Source: Actinomyces sp. UMB0138 (lineage in GTDB: Bacteria > Bacillota > Negativicutes > Veillonellales > Veillonellaceae). From it: DNA of 64,000 nucleotides. The stretch covers positions 894,476 to 958,475 of the forward strand of contig NZ_PKMC01000001.1 of NCBI RefSeq assembly GCF_002849225.1, read 5' to 3'. Each line of letters opens with the position of its first letter. The first letter of the stretch is position 1. The notes under the pieces were generated by a model, which was given only the letters and a program-made list of their open reading frames with translations, was not told where the DNA came from and did not search any database. The translations under genes and the position numbers were made by a program. This document shows positions 26,003 to 33,480 of the stretch, one piece after another.

Positions 26003-26533
26003 CTAATCGACTCCGTAGACAGGTTCGTCAGAAGTGGGTCGAAGAGGCATTCCAACTTGGTCGCGCAGCTCACTTTCTAACTTGCCAACTTCATCCAAAT
26101 ATTTTTCTGGAACATGCCCATCGGCGGCTACAAACGAAAACAATTTCCCACTATTATGCCGCAAAATCGACACACTAACTTGCGTCCCATTGGGTAGCGT
26201 TCGAGCAATACTAGCCACCTGCGCCTCTTCTACACCCTCGCGAATTTCATCCATAAACCGAATCGGATCGCCCTCATCAGTGACTAGTCTCACTTTATTC
26301 TGGGATGGATCTTGAAAGCTAATAGTGATCGAGGACTCATCATCTCGATACACAGCGTGTTTCACTTCATACCAGGGAGCAGAAAAATTACGCTCTGCGT
26401 CTGCCACCACCAGACCGCGGCGAGTAGCAGCAGCCTGTCCGGTAGTAAGCGAGATGAGATGCAATATTTTTTCTTTCGGCTCCAACAACTTAGCTAACGC
26501 TGCCGACGGTTTATAAGAATTTCTGCCAAACAT
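26003..26533 (-). CDS. Conserved hypothetical protein, possibly PH-like
   Basis: A 176-residue soluble protein with no signal peptide or membrane segment. It starts MFGRNSYKPSAALAKLLEPK. The first ~85 residues, with alternating strands and a TGQAAATRRGLVVADAERNF / WYEVKHAVY pattern, resemble the small PH-like domains of bacterial proteins that report on generic binding. The rest is helical and strand-rich (GTQVSVSILRHNSGKLFSFV). No catalytic motif is seen. It has a clear ATG at 26533 and lies between two tRNA genes; its promoter would be shared with the divergent tRNA. Function unknown. Confidence 0.75.
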   Translation of the reverse strand: MFGRNSYKPSAALAKLLEPKEKILHLISLTTGQAAATRRGLVVADAERNFSAPWYEVKHAVYRDDESSITISFQDPSQNKVRLVTDEGDPIRFMDEIREGVEEAQVASIARTLPNGTQVSVSILRHNSGKLFSFVAADGHVPEKYLDEVGKLESELRDQVGMPLRPTSDEPVYGVD

Positions 26534-26594
26534 AGCTCTACGGTAACCCGGCGATGTGACTTAGGCAGAAGTTGCATATAAACTAGAGCGCGAT

Positions 26595-26668
26595 CCCCCT
26601 GTAGCTCAGTCGGTTAGAGCAGCGGACTCATAATCCGTTTGTCGCAGGTTCGAGCCCTGCCGGGGGGA
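26595..26668 (+). tRNA. tRNA with CAT anticodon (Ile2 or elongator Met)
   Basis: A 74-base cloverleaf: acceptor CCCCCTG/CGGGGGG (one G-U pair), D arm GCTC/GAGC, anticodon stem CGGAC... pairing GGA-C/ATCC with loop CTCATAA (CAT), T arm GCAGG/CCTGC, discriminator A. CCA is not encoded. The C1-G72 pair and lack of the three G-C anticodon pairs argue against an initiator. Whether the CAT anticodon is read as Met, or as Ile2 after lysidine modification, cannot be decided. A TATAAACT box just upstream may be its -10. The permease gene on the opposite strand ends inside it. Confidence 0.93.
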
Positions 26669-27541
26669 CTTCTTTTTAACGCTGCGCCTACGGCATCCCG
26701 CGACGGCTCGCGACTTCTTCGCTTCTGCCCCACCCCACGCAACTGCAAACATTGCTGTAACAGCAAGAACAATGGTCGCCCCCGTTGGAACGTCTAATGC
26801 CCATGACAGGTAAATTCCGAAGAAGGAGCCAATGCAGCCGAAAACAGCTGACAGCACCATCATTGTTGCTAGACGGTCCGTCAGTAGTCGCGCGGTTGCA
26901 GCCGGCGTGACCAAAAGGGCAAGCACCAAGATGTTCCCAATGGTGCGCACCGAGATAACTACCGCGCCTGTAACCGCTATGTAGAGCACAAGATCTAGCC
27001 AGAACACCGGCAGTCCCAGAGCCCGCGCCATCTCTCGGTCCAATGAGACCGCAACCAGCTCTTTATTCAGAATAAGAACTGTAGCCACAATCACAGATCC
27101 CAAGGAAGCAACAAGTAAGATATCGCCCTCTGACACACCGGTAATAGAGCCGAAAAGGAAACTGGTCAACGAAGCGGTGTACCCCTGCGCCCTAGAAATA
27201 ATCACCAACCCCAAGGCAAATGCTGCAGCAAACAGTATCCCAATCAACGTCTCTTCACGTATTTTTCGGTTTTGGGCAAGCACGGCTACAAGCACCGCTA
27301 TTGTTCCCCCAGCAACTGCCCCTCCGGCCACTAAAGAAAAACCCATAACATAGGCAATCGCTATGCCTGGAAAAACAGCGTGGGCAACCGCGTCCCCAAT
27401 AAAAGCCATTCCGCGCAAAACTACGTGAGCGCCCACTACGGCGCATACCAATGCAGAAAGCATCGCAATCAACAATGCTCTAGGCAAAAAGGCGAGCACC
27501 GGGTTAGAAAGATCCGCGAAAAAGTCAAGAAGAGAAATCAT
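26606..27541 (-). CDS. Anchored-repeat ABC transporter, permease subunit (metal ABC-3 family)
   Basis: A 311-residue multi-spanning protein of the ABC-3 (ZnuB/MntB/TroC) family, with about eight or nine membrane segments. The cytoplasmic loop (VGAHVVLRGMAFIGDAVAHAVFPGIAIAY) is the typical ABC-3 coupling region, and the middle shows LGLPVFWLDLVLYIAVTG. It would import zinc or manganese with the ATPase encoded just upstream (ATG overlaps its TGA). Its last ~22 codons, from KKSPRQGSNLRQTDYESAAL, are encoded by the complement of the CAT tRNA. It ends only where the tRNA frame supplies a stop at 26606, so the C-terminal tail is not conserved family sequence. Confidence 0.9.
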   Translation of the reverse strand: MISLLDFFADLSNPVLAFLPRALLIAMLSALVCAVVGAHVVLRGMAFIGDAVAHAVFPGIAIAYVMGFSLVAGGAVAGGTIAVLVAVLAQNRKIREETLIGILFAAAFALGLVIISRAQGYTASLTSFLFGSITGVSEGDILLVASLGSVIVATVLILNKELVAVSLDREMARALGLPVFWLDLVLYIAVTGAVVISVRTIGNILVLALLVTPAATARLLTDRLATMMVLSAVFGCIGSFFGIYLSWALDVPTGATIVLAVTAMFAVAWGGAEAKKSRAVAGCRRRSVKKKSPRQGSNLRQTDYESAALTD

Positions 27542-28257
27542 TTACATCCCACCAGCCTATAGAGAGGCGAATCGTCAGTAACTTCGAACGCCTCTTTCCA
27601 AAGTTGCCTATCACGCATCCCCTGTGGCGAATCGTATGCCACGATCCGCCGCTTCAGCAGTAACAATTTGTCGCACTTCTGCACTGCTCCCGCCAGATCG
27701 TGAGTAGACATCAAAATCGTGGTCCCACTATTAGCCAACCTTCGGAAAAGCCCCAATAACAATTCTGCAGAAGGTAAATCCAGGCCCGTAAAAGGCTCGT
27801 CCAGCAGCAGGACCGAAGGACACCCGGCAAGTGCCCGTGCTACCAGCACGCGCTGGCGCTGACCTCCCGACAACTCCCCTACAGTACGTCGTGAAAGAGC
27901 CCGTAATTCGACTCTTTCAAGTGCTTCGAGGGCGGCACGGAAATGCTGCGACTTAGCTCTGCGTCCCCACCCGATCTGTCGAGTAAGTCCAGAAAGCACT
28001 ACCCCAGTAACGTCAATAGGGAAATCCCATGCAAATTCTCTCCGCTGCGGCACATACCCGATCTGTGCCGGGTCCAAGTCGACTGTTCCCTTAGAAGGAA
28101 CCAGTCCTTGTATCGCCCTCAACAATGTGGTTTTTCCGGCACCATTTGGACCGACCAACCCCACAAGTTCACCTGGTCGAGCCGCAAAGCTAATATCCTG
28201 CAGGATCTGGCGTCCTCCAAGGCGCACACCTAGTTCCTTTACTGCAATCCCACTCAT
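27538..28257 (-). CDS. Anchored-repeat ABC transporter, ATP-binding subunit
   Basis: A 239-residue ATPase with Walker A (GLVGPNGAGKTTLLRAI), Q-loop (IGYVPQRREFAWDFP), signature (GELSGGQRQRVLVARAL), Walker B (SVLLLDEPFTGLD) and switch His (STHDLAG). The closest type is ZnuC/MntB-like. It forms the energy unit for the ABC-3 permease. ATG overlaps the preceding gene stop (ATGA at 28254-28257) and its stop overlaps the permease start, so the three are translationally coupled. Confidence 0.93.
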   Translation of the reverse strand: MSGIAVKELGVRLGGRQILQDISFAARPGELVGLVGPNGAGKTTLLRAIQGLVPSKGTVDLDPAQIGYVPQRREFAWDFPIDVTGVVLSGLTRQIGWGRRAKSQHFRAALEALERVELRALSRRTVGELSGGQRQRVLVARALAGCPSVLLLDEPFTGLDLPSAELLLGLFRRLANSGTTILMSTHDLAGAVQKCDKLLLLKRRIVAYDSPQGMRDRQLWKEAFEVTDDSPLYRLVGCK

Positions 28258-29144
28258 TGCGCTTCGGCTTCCTCTCGCGCCCTCTTAGAACGCACAGTCA
28301 TCAAATAAGCCACGCCAGCTGCTACGAAGACGCCAGCTCCTATCCCAAGAAACAAATACCCATTTCTTCTTTCAGGCCTCGCTGCATCTGCTTTTTCAGG
28401 CCGCGTAGCTACCTCCGCCATCTTGCCTTGCCAAGACACATCAACGCTGGAATGCGGGTCAGTCTGCACCGCAAAACGCAAATATGTGTGCAGGCTCTTC
28501 TGCTTTCGTCCCTCCATCCGCATCCTGATAGCAATTAGATGGACTCCCGGCTTTGTGAACACCCAATTGGCGTGAGCATGGGTTCCTATTTCCGTAAACA
28601 CCGGCTGGGCTTGTTTCTTCTTTGAAGTCCACAGCACCCTAGGCTTTGCGAAGCCTCCATCTTGTTCAAAAACAGTGGCTTCGCCCGGCCCAATATGTCC
28701 CGCGTACTCGATTGTCACGCCACGCAATCCCATATTCGCCAGCCCCGGGTGTTGCGTATTCCAACCTAGCCACGGCACGTGCGCAATTTGCTGCTGCGGA
28801 ATTACCCATACCCCATCACCTGCTGTGGCCCCTGTGAAGTTGTAGTCAGTTCCCTCTGGAAGTACCTGGATGGCACTTTTCTGTAGATTGAACGTGACGT
28901 CCTCGGGATGACGCCATACTGGCTTATCTGCCGAATCGTCGCGAATCAGGATTTCCGCCCGTTCACCAGAAACAACGATGCCTAAATCGGCGTGCCCCTC
29001 CGAAAAAATTTTCTTCGTTCCGGCAGGCGCAATCTGTTCGTTTTGCTCGACAACTTGATCTAGATTTTCATCAGCGTATGCGGGAGCTAGCGGCAAGGTG
29101 CCCAGTATCAAGGCGCTCATCAAGATCAGGATTTTTCTTTTCAT
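28254..29144 (-). CDS. Membrane-anchored receptor with choice-of-anchor M (anchored-repeat) domain
   Basis: A 296-residue secreted protein that stays in the membrane. Signal peptide MKRKILILMSALILGTLPLA, cleavage near AYA. One anchored-repeat domain follows (~30-215), with the motif GTHAHANWVFTKPGVHLIAI carrying HxH plus WxFTKPG. A C-terminal transmembrane segment (YLFLGIGAGVFVAAGVAYLM) and a basic/acidic cytoplasmic tail complete it. The ATG at 29144 is used because it overlaps the TGA of the upstream lipoprotein gene (ATGA), and a longer start would not give a signal peptide. Lacking a sortase motif, it is anchored in the membrane, between wall proteins and the importer. Metal binding is inferred. 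Confidence 0.85.
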   Translation of the reverse strand: MKRKILILMSALILGTLPLAPAYADENLDQVVEQNEQIAPAGTKKIFSEGHADLGIVVSGERAEILIRDDSADKPVWRHPEDVTFNLQKSAIQVLPEGTDYNFTGATAGDGVWVIPQQQIAHVPWLGWNTQHPGLANMGLRGVTIEYAGHIGPGEATVFEQDGGFAKPRVLWTSKKKQAQPVFTEIGTHAHANWVFTKPGVHLIAIRMRMEGRKQKSLHTYLRFAVQTDPHSSVDVSWQGKMAEVATRPEKADAARPERRNGYLFLGIGAGVFVAAGVAYLMTVRSKRAREEAEAQ

Positions 29145-30583
29145 TTCTTCTCCAGGCACCGCCGCAGAGAGTCTGCATTGGCGGCCATCATTTTTTCGTA
29201 GGTATTTATTTCTTCGGTGAAGGTATCCCCATGTATGGGACATATAGCTATGTGCAGCCGCTTCGCTGTTTCAGTCAGATCTTTTGATCTAGCAGAGAGG
29301 TTAGGTTCTAAGAAGACAGCTTTGACATGCAGGTTCTGCAAGGTCCGAGTTAGCGCTACTAAATCTCTACTGGAAGGTTCCACCGCAGGGTTAGGCGATA
29401 CGAAACCGGCGACATTTATCCCATACGCCTTACCCAGATACCCGTATGCGTCGTGAGTGGTCACTAGATGCCTCTGCGCCTTCGGAATCGCGCGAATTTG
29501 TCCGCGCACATATTCATCTAGTTTTTTCAGTCTCGCCTCATACTGCCGGGTGTTCCTGTCATATGTGGCGCTGCCTGCCGGATCGACCTCTTTCAAATGG
29601 TCGCGTATGACCTTCGCATACGCGATACCTGCCTGCACGTCCTGCCACATATGGGGATCCACTTCCCCGTGGACATGTTTGCCAATCACTGCTTGCGCCA
29701 GCATGTAGGTCTCGTGTCCGGGGCGACCTAGGAACCGAAAACGCGGGTCGGGAGGAATCTGTTCGAGGGCGGCAGGCGGCACTACGATTACAGTCTTCGT
29801 TGGGTCAAAGCTCGCTTTGTTCCGGCCGTCTTTTGCGTCGCCTACGATTAGGATCTTTCCGTCCTTTAGGGTGATGTCTTCGTGTCCCTGGGTTAGAGGC
29901 TCCATATTTTTCGTCAGTTCGCTTCTGGCGGGGTCCACTCCAACTGCGAAGGTAATTGTGTTGCGTGCGTTCTTTGCGGCAAAGTCGATCTGGTAGATCC
30001 CCGGCTTGGTGAATGCCCAGCTCATGTGCGTGTGCGCTCCTGCGGGAAGGTCCACGCCGTCGCGCTGGTCAATGCCGTCGGCAGAGTTTAGGTAGACCTG
30101 CGGGCTGCCGAATGATGTGGTTAGGTAGGCGCTCACGTCTCCGGGGCCGCGTCTTGCGGTCATTTGCATGCGTGCCGTAGTCCCGTCTACTCGCATCCCT
30201 AGCCACACCGTGTTCAGGGTGATGTCTTCAACGAGCGGGAGCATTCGCGTCCCGTACTTAGGAGTCTCTTCGCCGACTTTTATCACTGGTCCGCGCGAGT
30301 TGTTTCGGACTGCGCGATACAGGGATTGTTCTTCCAGGAGCAGATGGTTGGTGAGCGCCAGCTTGGAATTGGCTATGGCGCGCACGTCTGCCAAAGTCGG
30401 TTCGTATGAGTGCGGATCCGCACCTGGCTTTACCAGTGCCTTCACTTGGGCCCGCGTGCCCGCAACGTTCTGCGCAATATCAGCTAACACGGGGGTGGTG
30501 GCAACTACTTGTGGTTTTTTACTCTGTGCTGCGGGGCTACAGGCACAGCAGCAGAGTAAAACCACTGCAATTAGTTTGCGCAT
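29141..30583 (-). CDS. Anchored-repeat ABC transporter, substrate-binding lipoprotein
   Basis: A 480-residue ZnuA/TroA-like binding protein with an inserted anchored-repeat domain. The N-terminal lobe (residues ~25-105) includes GADPHSYEPTLADV with the first metal His (H58). From ~110 to ~305 a choice-of-anchor M domain is inserted (AGAHTHMSWAFTKPGIYQ, H184/H186). After it the ZnuA sequence continues: GEVDPHMWQD (H311), VTTHDAYGYLG (H377) and GDTF (D453). The N terminus has a Cys-rich lipobox near residue 15. The three His plus one acidic ligand set fits zinc or manganese. ATG at 30583 overlaps the upstream surface protein gene by 13 bases. Confidence 0.9.
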   Translation of the reverse strand: MRKLIAVVLLCCCACSPAAQSKKPQVVATTPVLADIAQNVAGTRAQVKALVKPGADPHSYEPTLADVRAIANSKLALTNHLLLEEQSLYRAVRNNSRGPVIKVGEETPKYGTRMLPLVEDITLNTVWLGMRVDGTTARMQMTARRGPGDVSAYLTTSFGSPQVYLNSADGIDQRDGVDLPAGAHTHMSWAFTKPGIYQIDFAAKNARNTITFAVGVDPARSELTKNMEPLTQGHEDITLKDGKILIVGDAKDGRNKASFDPTKTVIVVPPAALEQIPPDPRFRFLGRPGHETYMLAQAVIGKHVHGEVDPHMWQDVQAGIAYAKVIRDHLKEVDPAGSATYDRNTRQYEARLKKLDEYVRGQIRAIPKAQRHLVTTHDAYGYLGKAYGINVAGFVSPNPAVEPSSRDLVALTRTLQNLHVKAVFLEPNLSARSKDLTETAKRLHIAICPIHGDTFTEEINTYEKMMAANADSLRRCLEKK

Positions 30584-32124
30584 TTGCGCCTAACTAGTAC
30601 ACCGATTCCGAACACAGCTAGCCCGGTGGCCAGTACGCTGAGCGGTCCCGTAAATGAGGATGTTCCAGTGCCTGCCAACCCTGCTGCGGGTTTGCATTCC
30701 TTGCCATCCGGGGTACGCCAGACTTTTCCACCTCTGCCTATTTTTGCGCCAAGGTCGAAGTGTCCGTCCATTGTGCCTTTTCCAACTGTGAAGTGCAGGG
30801 TGGTTTTCGCGCTCAGGGATTTACCGTCCTTACCTTTTGCGGTCTGAGTAATTTCAGCCTCATAGTTTCCGGGTTTAGTGAAGGCCCAGTTTGGGTGCAC
30901 GTGGGTGTTGTGGGGAATGTCGACCTCGCCGGAGGCGCTGTTATCTTTTCCTAGAAACCACTTTTGTCCTACAGCTTCTCCTAGGTTCCCGTTGGTGAAC
31001 ACGAACATGGTGCCCGGTCCTCGGAAGCCCGTGAGTTTCCACTTGACTGGACCATCAGTTTTTTCCACCAGCGTTTCGTGCATCGTGTTGGCGCCCAGCC
31101 ACGGAACATTCTTCGTCTGGGTGGCACCTATTAGCCAGATCTGTCCTGCCTGTACCGGCCCGAGGGCGGAGGACAGGTTTTGCTTCGCAGCTTCTCCGAC
31201 GGGAAACGTGATGCTTGCAGGGTCTATCCATTTCGCCGGCGCAGTCCGGTCGTCTTTTAGGACTGCTTGCAGCCCTTCTTCATCGCTGTCTACCAGTTTG
31301 CATTCGCCAGTTTCCTGACGACCAGCAGTCGGCGTTGGGGCTTCGCCAGCGGCATTTTCCCCGCTTGCAGGCTGATCCTGTGTTTGCTCTACCTGCTTCG
31401 CCTCGCCCCTATTTGTTCGTGGGCTGTCCGCCTTCGGAGCCGCAGCTACCGTTTCCTTTTCTGGGGCACTGTAGGTCCTTGTGGATGTGTTCGGATGTTT
31501 CTGGCCAATCTGCCAGGTGTAGGTTCGCTCCGCCGAGCGCACCGTCTGCCCCTCCTTCTCAGCCTCGGCTGCAACAGTCATCTTGTAGGTGCCCGCTTTT
31601 TCAAACAACCAGCTGATAGCTTTACGCTCTGGTTCGGCATGCTCCATAGTGCTGCCCGCACTAAGCTGTGCCTCTCCGCCAGACAATGCGCCTATGAGTT
31701 GCCCCTCCTGCCAGTGGTAGGCAAAAACTTTTCCAGGCCCTTCTATTTTCTTGAAACGCATCCTGGCGGCCCCATAGCCCTTATTGGCGAGGGCGGAGCT
31801 ATCCCATCCGAAGGGACCGCCATTCTCTTCTGGCTGGGAAAGAAAATAGCTGCTCTCACCAATTCCTTCAGGGATCCGGATATTCTCTTTAGCGCTTTTC
31901 CCCGTGACACTCAGCAGTATCGCTTGCGGATCATAAGCTTGCCCAAGCTCTTGATTCTGCCCCGCCACAGAAGCGGTAAGACTAAGTGAACCGGTGGAAT
32001 CGGTAAGGGTAAAAATGTTGGCATTCTCTGCCGGGATGGGTTTAGGCGCAGCTACTGCTGCTGGCGCTAAGCTCGCGCCGAGGGCGGCTACGGCTAAGGC
32101 CGTAAGCAACTTCTTGATTGCCAC
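30571..32124 (-). CDS. LAxTG-anchored surface protein with choice-of-anchor M domains
   Basis: A ~517-residue wall protein. GTG at 32124 (RBS AAAGG at good spacing) gives a classical signal peptide (KKLLTALAVAALGASLAPAA) cleaved near AVAA. Two anchored-repeat-like domains follow: an N-terminal one with a degenerate motif (ISWLFEKAGTYKMTV) and a C-terminal one with HNTHVHPNWAFTKPGNYE. A Pro/Ala/Glu-rich linker lies between them. The end has a sortase signal, LAGTG, then a hydrophobic stretch and the basic tail RRKCAN. It is first in the transporter operon and would bind metal outermost. A candidate Zur box lies just upstream (32148-32162). Confidence 0.85.
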   Translation of the reverse strand: MAIKKLLTALAVAALGASLAPAAVAAPKPIPAENANIFTLTDSTGSLSLTASVAGQNQELGQAYDPQAILLSVTGKSAKENIRIPEGIGESSYFLSQPEENGGPFGWDSSALANKGYGAARMRFKKIEGPGKVFAYHWQEGQLIGALSGGEAQLSAGSTMEHAEPERKAISWLFEKAGTYKMTVAAEAEKEGQTVRSAERTYTWQIGQKHPNTSTRTYSAPEKETVAAAPKADSPRTNRGEAKQVEQTQDQPASGENAAGEAPTPTAGRQETGECKLVDSDEEGLQAVLKDDRTAPAKWIDPASITFPVGEAAKQNLSSALGPVQAGQIWLIGATQTKNVPWLGANTMHETLVEKTDGPVKWKLTGFRGPGTMFVFTNGNLGEAVGQKWFLGKDNSASGEVDIPHNTHVHPNWAFTKPGNYEAEITQTAKGKDGKSLSAKTTLHFTVGKGTMDGHFDLGAKIGRGGKVWRTPDGKECKPAAGLAGTGTSSFTGPLSVLATGLAVFGIGVLVRRKCAN

Positions 32125-32147
32125 GATTGCCTTTCTAACTACTCTAT

Positions 32148-32162
32148 TGGGAATGGTTATCG
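32148..32162 (-). promoter_or_regulatory. Candidate Zur box upstream of the anchored-repeat operon
   Basis: Read on the plus strand as TGGGAATGGTTATCG; it resembles the actinobacterial Zur operator TGAAAATNATTTTCA, with one good half-site (TGGGAAT). It lies 23 bases ahead of the surface protein start. The second half is weak, so this is tentative. Confidence 0.4.
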
Positions 32163-32202
32163 TTTTAATAGGGTAGGTATAGAGCGCCCCCATGTCAACA
32201 AA

Positions 32203-32224
32203 AAGACCGCCCGAAGGCGGTTTT
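32203..32224 (-). terminator. Second hairpin of the pflA terminator region
   Basis: On the minus strand an ACCGCC/GGCGGT stem with a TTCG loop and flanking A/T sequence, ending in CTTTTTG. It lies downstream of the larger hairpin at 32230-32261 and separates pfl transcription from the surface-protein operon. Confidence 0.7.
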
Positions 32225-32229
32225 AAACT

Positions 32230-32261
32230 AGTTGGGCGCCGGCAATAGCCGACGCCCAACT
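32230..32261 (-). terminator. pflA terminator hairpin
   Basis: A 14-base stem with one mismatch (AGTTGGGCGCCGGC with GCCGACGCCCAACT) and an AATA loop, 13 bases after the pflA stop. No long U tract follows directly, so it may act together with the hairpin at 32203-32224. Confidence 0.75.
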
Positions 32262-32274
32262 ACATTTTTACAGC

Positions 32275-33018
32275 TCAGTACACTGTCAGGCCACGAGCGC
32301 GGAAAATATCGCGCACCTCTTCAGCCTGTTCCTTCGAAGGCGGCTCCACGTCCTCGAGCTTGTACTCCATATTCAGATCAGCCCACTTATCGCGAGCCAT
32401 CTGGTGGAACGGCAAGACTTCCAAGCGCTCAACATTTGGCCACTGGGCCACAATGTCGGCAACGCGCTCCACGTTGTCTTTATCATCCGTCCACCCGGGT
32501 ACATCCACGAAACGGATCCAGACCTTATTGCCATTGTCCGCAAGCCTTTGCCCGAACTTCAGTGTGGGCTCAAGCGGGCGACCAGTAACCTTCTTATAGA
32601 TTTCTGGATCGCCACTCTTTACGTCCATCATGACCAGGTCAAGCAGATTTAGATCCTCATCCGAGAAATTAGCTCCAAGGAAACCACTGGTATCGATATT
32701 CGTATGAATACCGCGATCCTTGCAATCCTTCAGCAGACGCTTCAGGAACACGGGTTGCATCATCGGCTCGCCACCCGAGAAGGTGACTCCCCCACCAGTA
32801 GCATCAAACACTGCCTTATAACGAGCAATCTTTTCCACTAGATCCGACTCACGCACTGCCGTACCATCACGCATCTTCAACGTGTCAGGGTTATGACAGT
32901 ACACACACCGGAGCGGGCACCCTGCGAGGAAAACGGTCAGGCGCGTACCAGGACCATCAACCGCAGTCACCAGCTCCCACGAGTGCACCGATCCAATATC
33001 TCCGGCTCGTACCGCCAT
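32275..33018 (-). CDS. pflA: Pyruvate formate-lyase-activating enzyme
   Basis: A radical SAM enzyme that uses a 4Fe-4S cluster and SAM to install the glycyl radical of PFL. 247 residues from an ATG at 33018 (AGGA upstream), the normal length, starting MAVRAGDIGSVHSWELVTAV, which aligns with other PflA N termini. The CxxxCxxC motif is CPLRCVYC. GGGVTFSGGEPMMQ and TSGFLG are conserved downstream. A longer reading frame up to 33180 adds ~54 residues that overlap a big hairpin and have no family counterpart. It belongs with pflB and the separate glycyl-radical subunit on the same strand. Confidence 0.92.
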   Translation of the reverse strand: MAVRAGDIGSVHSWELVTAVDGPGTRLTVFLAGCPLRCVYCHNPDTLKMRDGTAVRESDLVEKIARYKAVFDATGGGVTFSGGEPMMQPVFLKRLLKDCKDRGIHTNIDTSGFLGANFSDEDLNLLDLVMMDVKSGDPEIYKKVTGRPLEPTLKFGQRLADNGNKVWIRFVDVPGWTDDKDNVERVADIVAQWPNVERLEVLPFHQMARDKWADLNMEYKLEDVEPPSKEQAEEVRDIFRARGLTVY

Positions 33019-33104
33019 CAGATGTTCCTGGCGGTTCATCTGCGGCGCATCGGTGACACCAGCAAGTCCGGCTCCCTGAAGCCTGGGAACCTCAATCTCT
33101 AGTG

Positions 33105-33162
33105 GTTCGGGGCGATACTCGCCGGTAGAGCCTTCGCTCTCCCAGCTTGTATCGCCCCGAAC
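33105..33162 (-). other. Large structured hairpin between glycyl-radical subunit gene and pflA
   Basis: A perfect 14-base stem, GTTCGGGGCGATAC (33105-33118) with GTATCGCCCCGAAC (33149-33162), encloses a 30-base loop that contains an inner AGAG...CTCT stem. It sits in the 164-base gap between the radical-subunit stop (33183) and the pflA start (33018). No U tract follows, so RNA stabilisation/processing, giving more of the upstream products than of PflA, is more likely than simple termination. Confidence 0.8.
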
Positions 33163-33182
33163 TGTAAGTGGTAAAACCAAAT

Positions 33183-33434
33183 TTACCGAGTTGCGTGGAA
33201 GGTACGCGAGATCACGTCGAGCTGCTGCTCACGGGTCAGGCGCACGAAGTTGACGGCGTAGCCGGATACGCGAACGGTCAACTGCGGGTACTTCTCGGGG
33301 TGCTCCATGGCATCCTCAAGGGTCTCCTTGTTCAGGACGTTGATGTTGGCGTGGTACAGGCCCTTGACGCCACCATTGTCCTTACGAGCGGCCTTCATCG
33401 ACTCCATGCGGTCTTCGAAAGTCTTTACTGCCAT
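33183..33434 (-). CDS. Separate glycyl-radical domain of pyruvate formate-lyase (GrcA-like)
   Basis: An 83-residue protein matching the C-terminal end of standard Pfl[21 protein letters not shown] then [12 protein letters not shown] with the radical Gly at residue 58, and [17 protein letters not shown] at the end. The first ~20 residues ([19 protein letters not shown]) have no counterpart in PflB. It has its own ATG at 33434 and a strong AAGGAG. Gene upstream is a PflB that lacks this region, so this protein likely acts as an obligate second subunit carrying the radical. E. coli GrcA/YfiD is similar in role but repairs a whole PFL and is longer (~127 residues). Confidence 0.9.
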   Translation of the reverse strand: MAVKTFEDRMESMKAARKDNGGVKGLYHANINVLNKETLEDAMEHPEKYPQLTVRVSGYAVNFVRLTREQQLDVISRTFHATR

Positions 33435-33480
33435 TCCTATTCTCCTTCTCTGTGTTGTTTATAGGACGTTTTAGGGTTGA

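Noticed and set aside
25528..26073. 181-codon minus-strand ORF
   Set aside because: It runs through tRNA-Asn, and the NRTVVGSSPTAG part is tRNA sequence read as protein; no RBS or family match.
33019..33180. Longer N terminus of PflA
   Set aside because: The extra residues overlap the 14-base hairpin, lack a ribosome site, and PflA of 247 residues from 33018 matches the family length.
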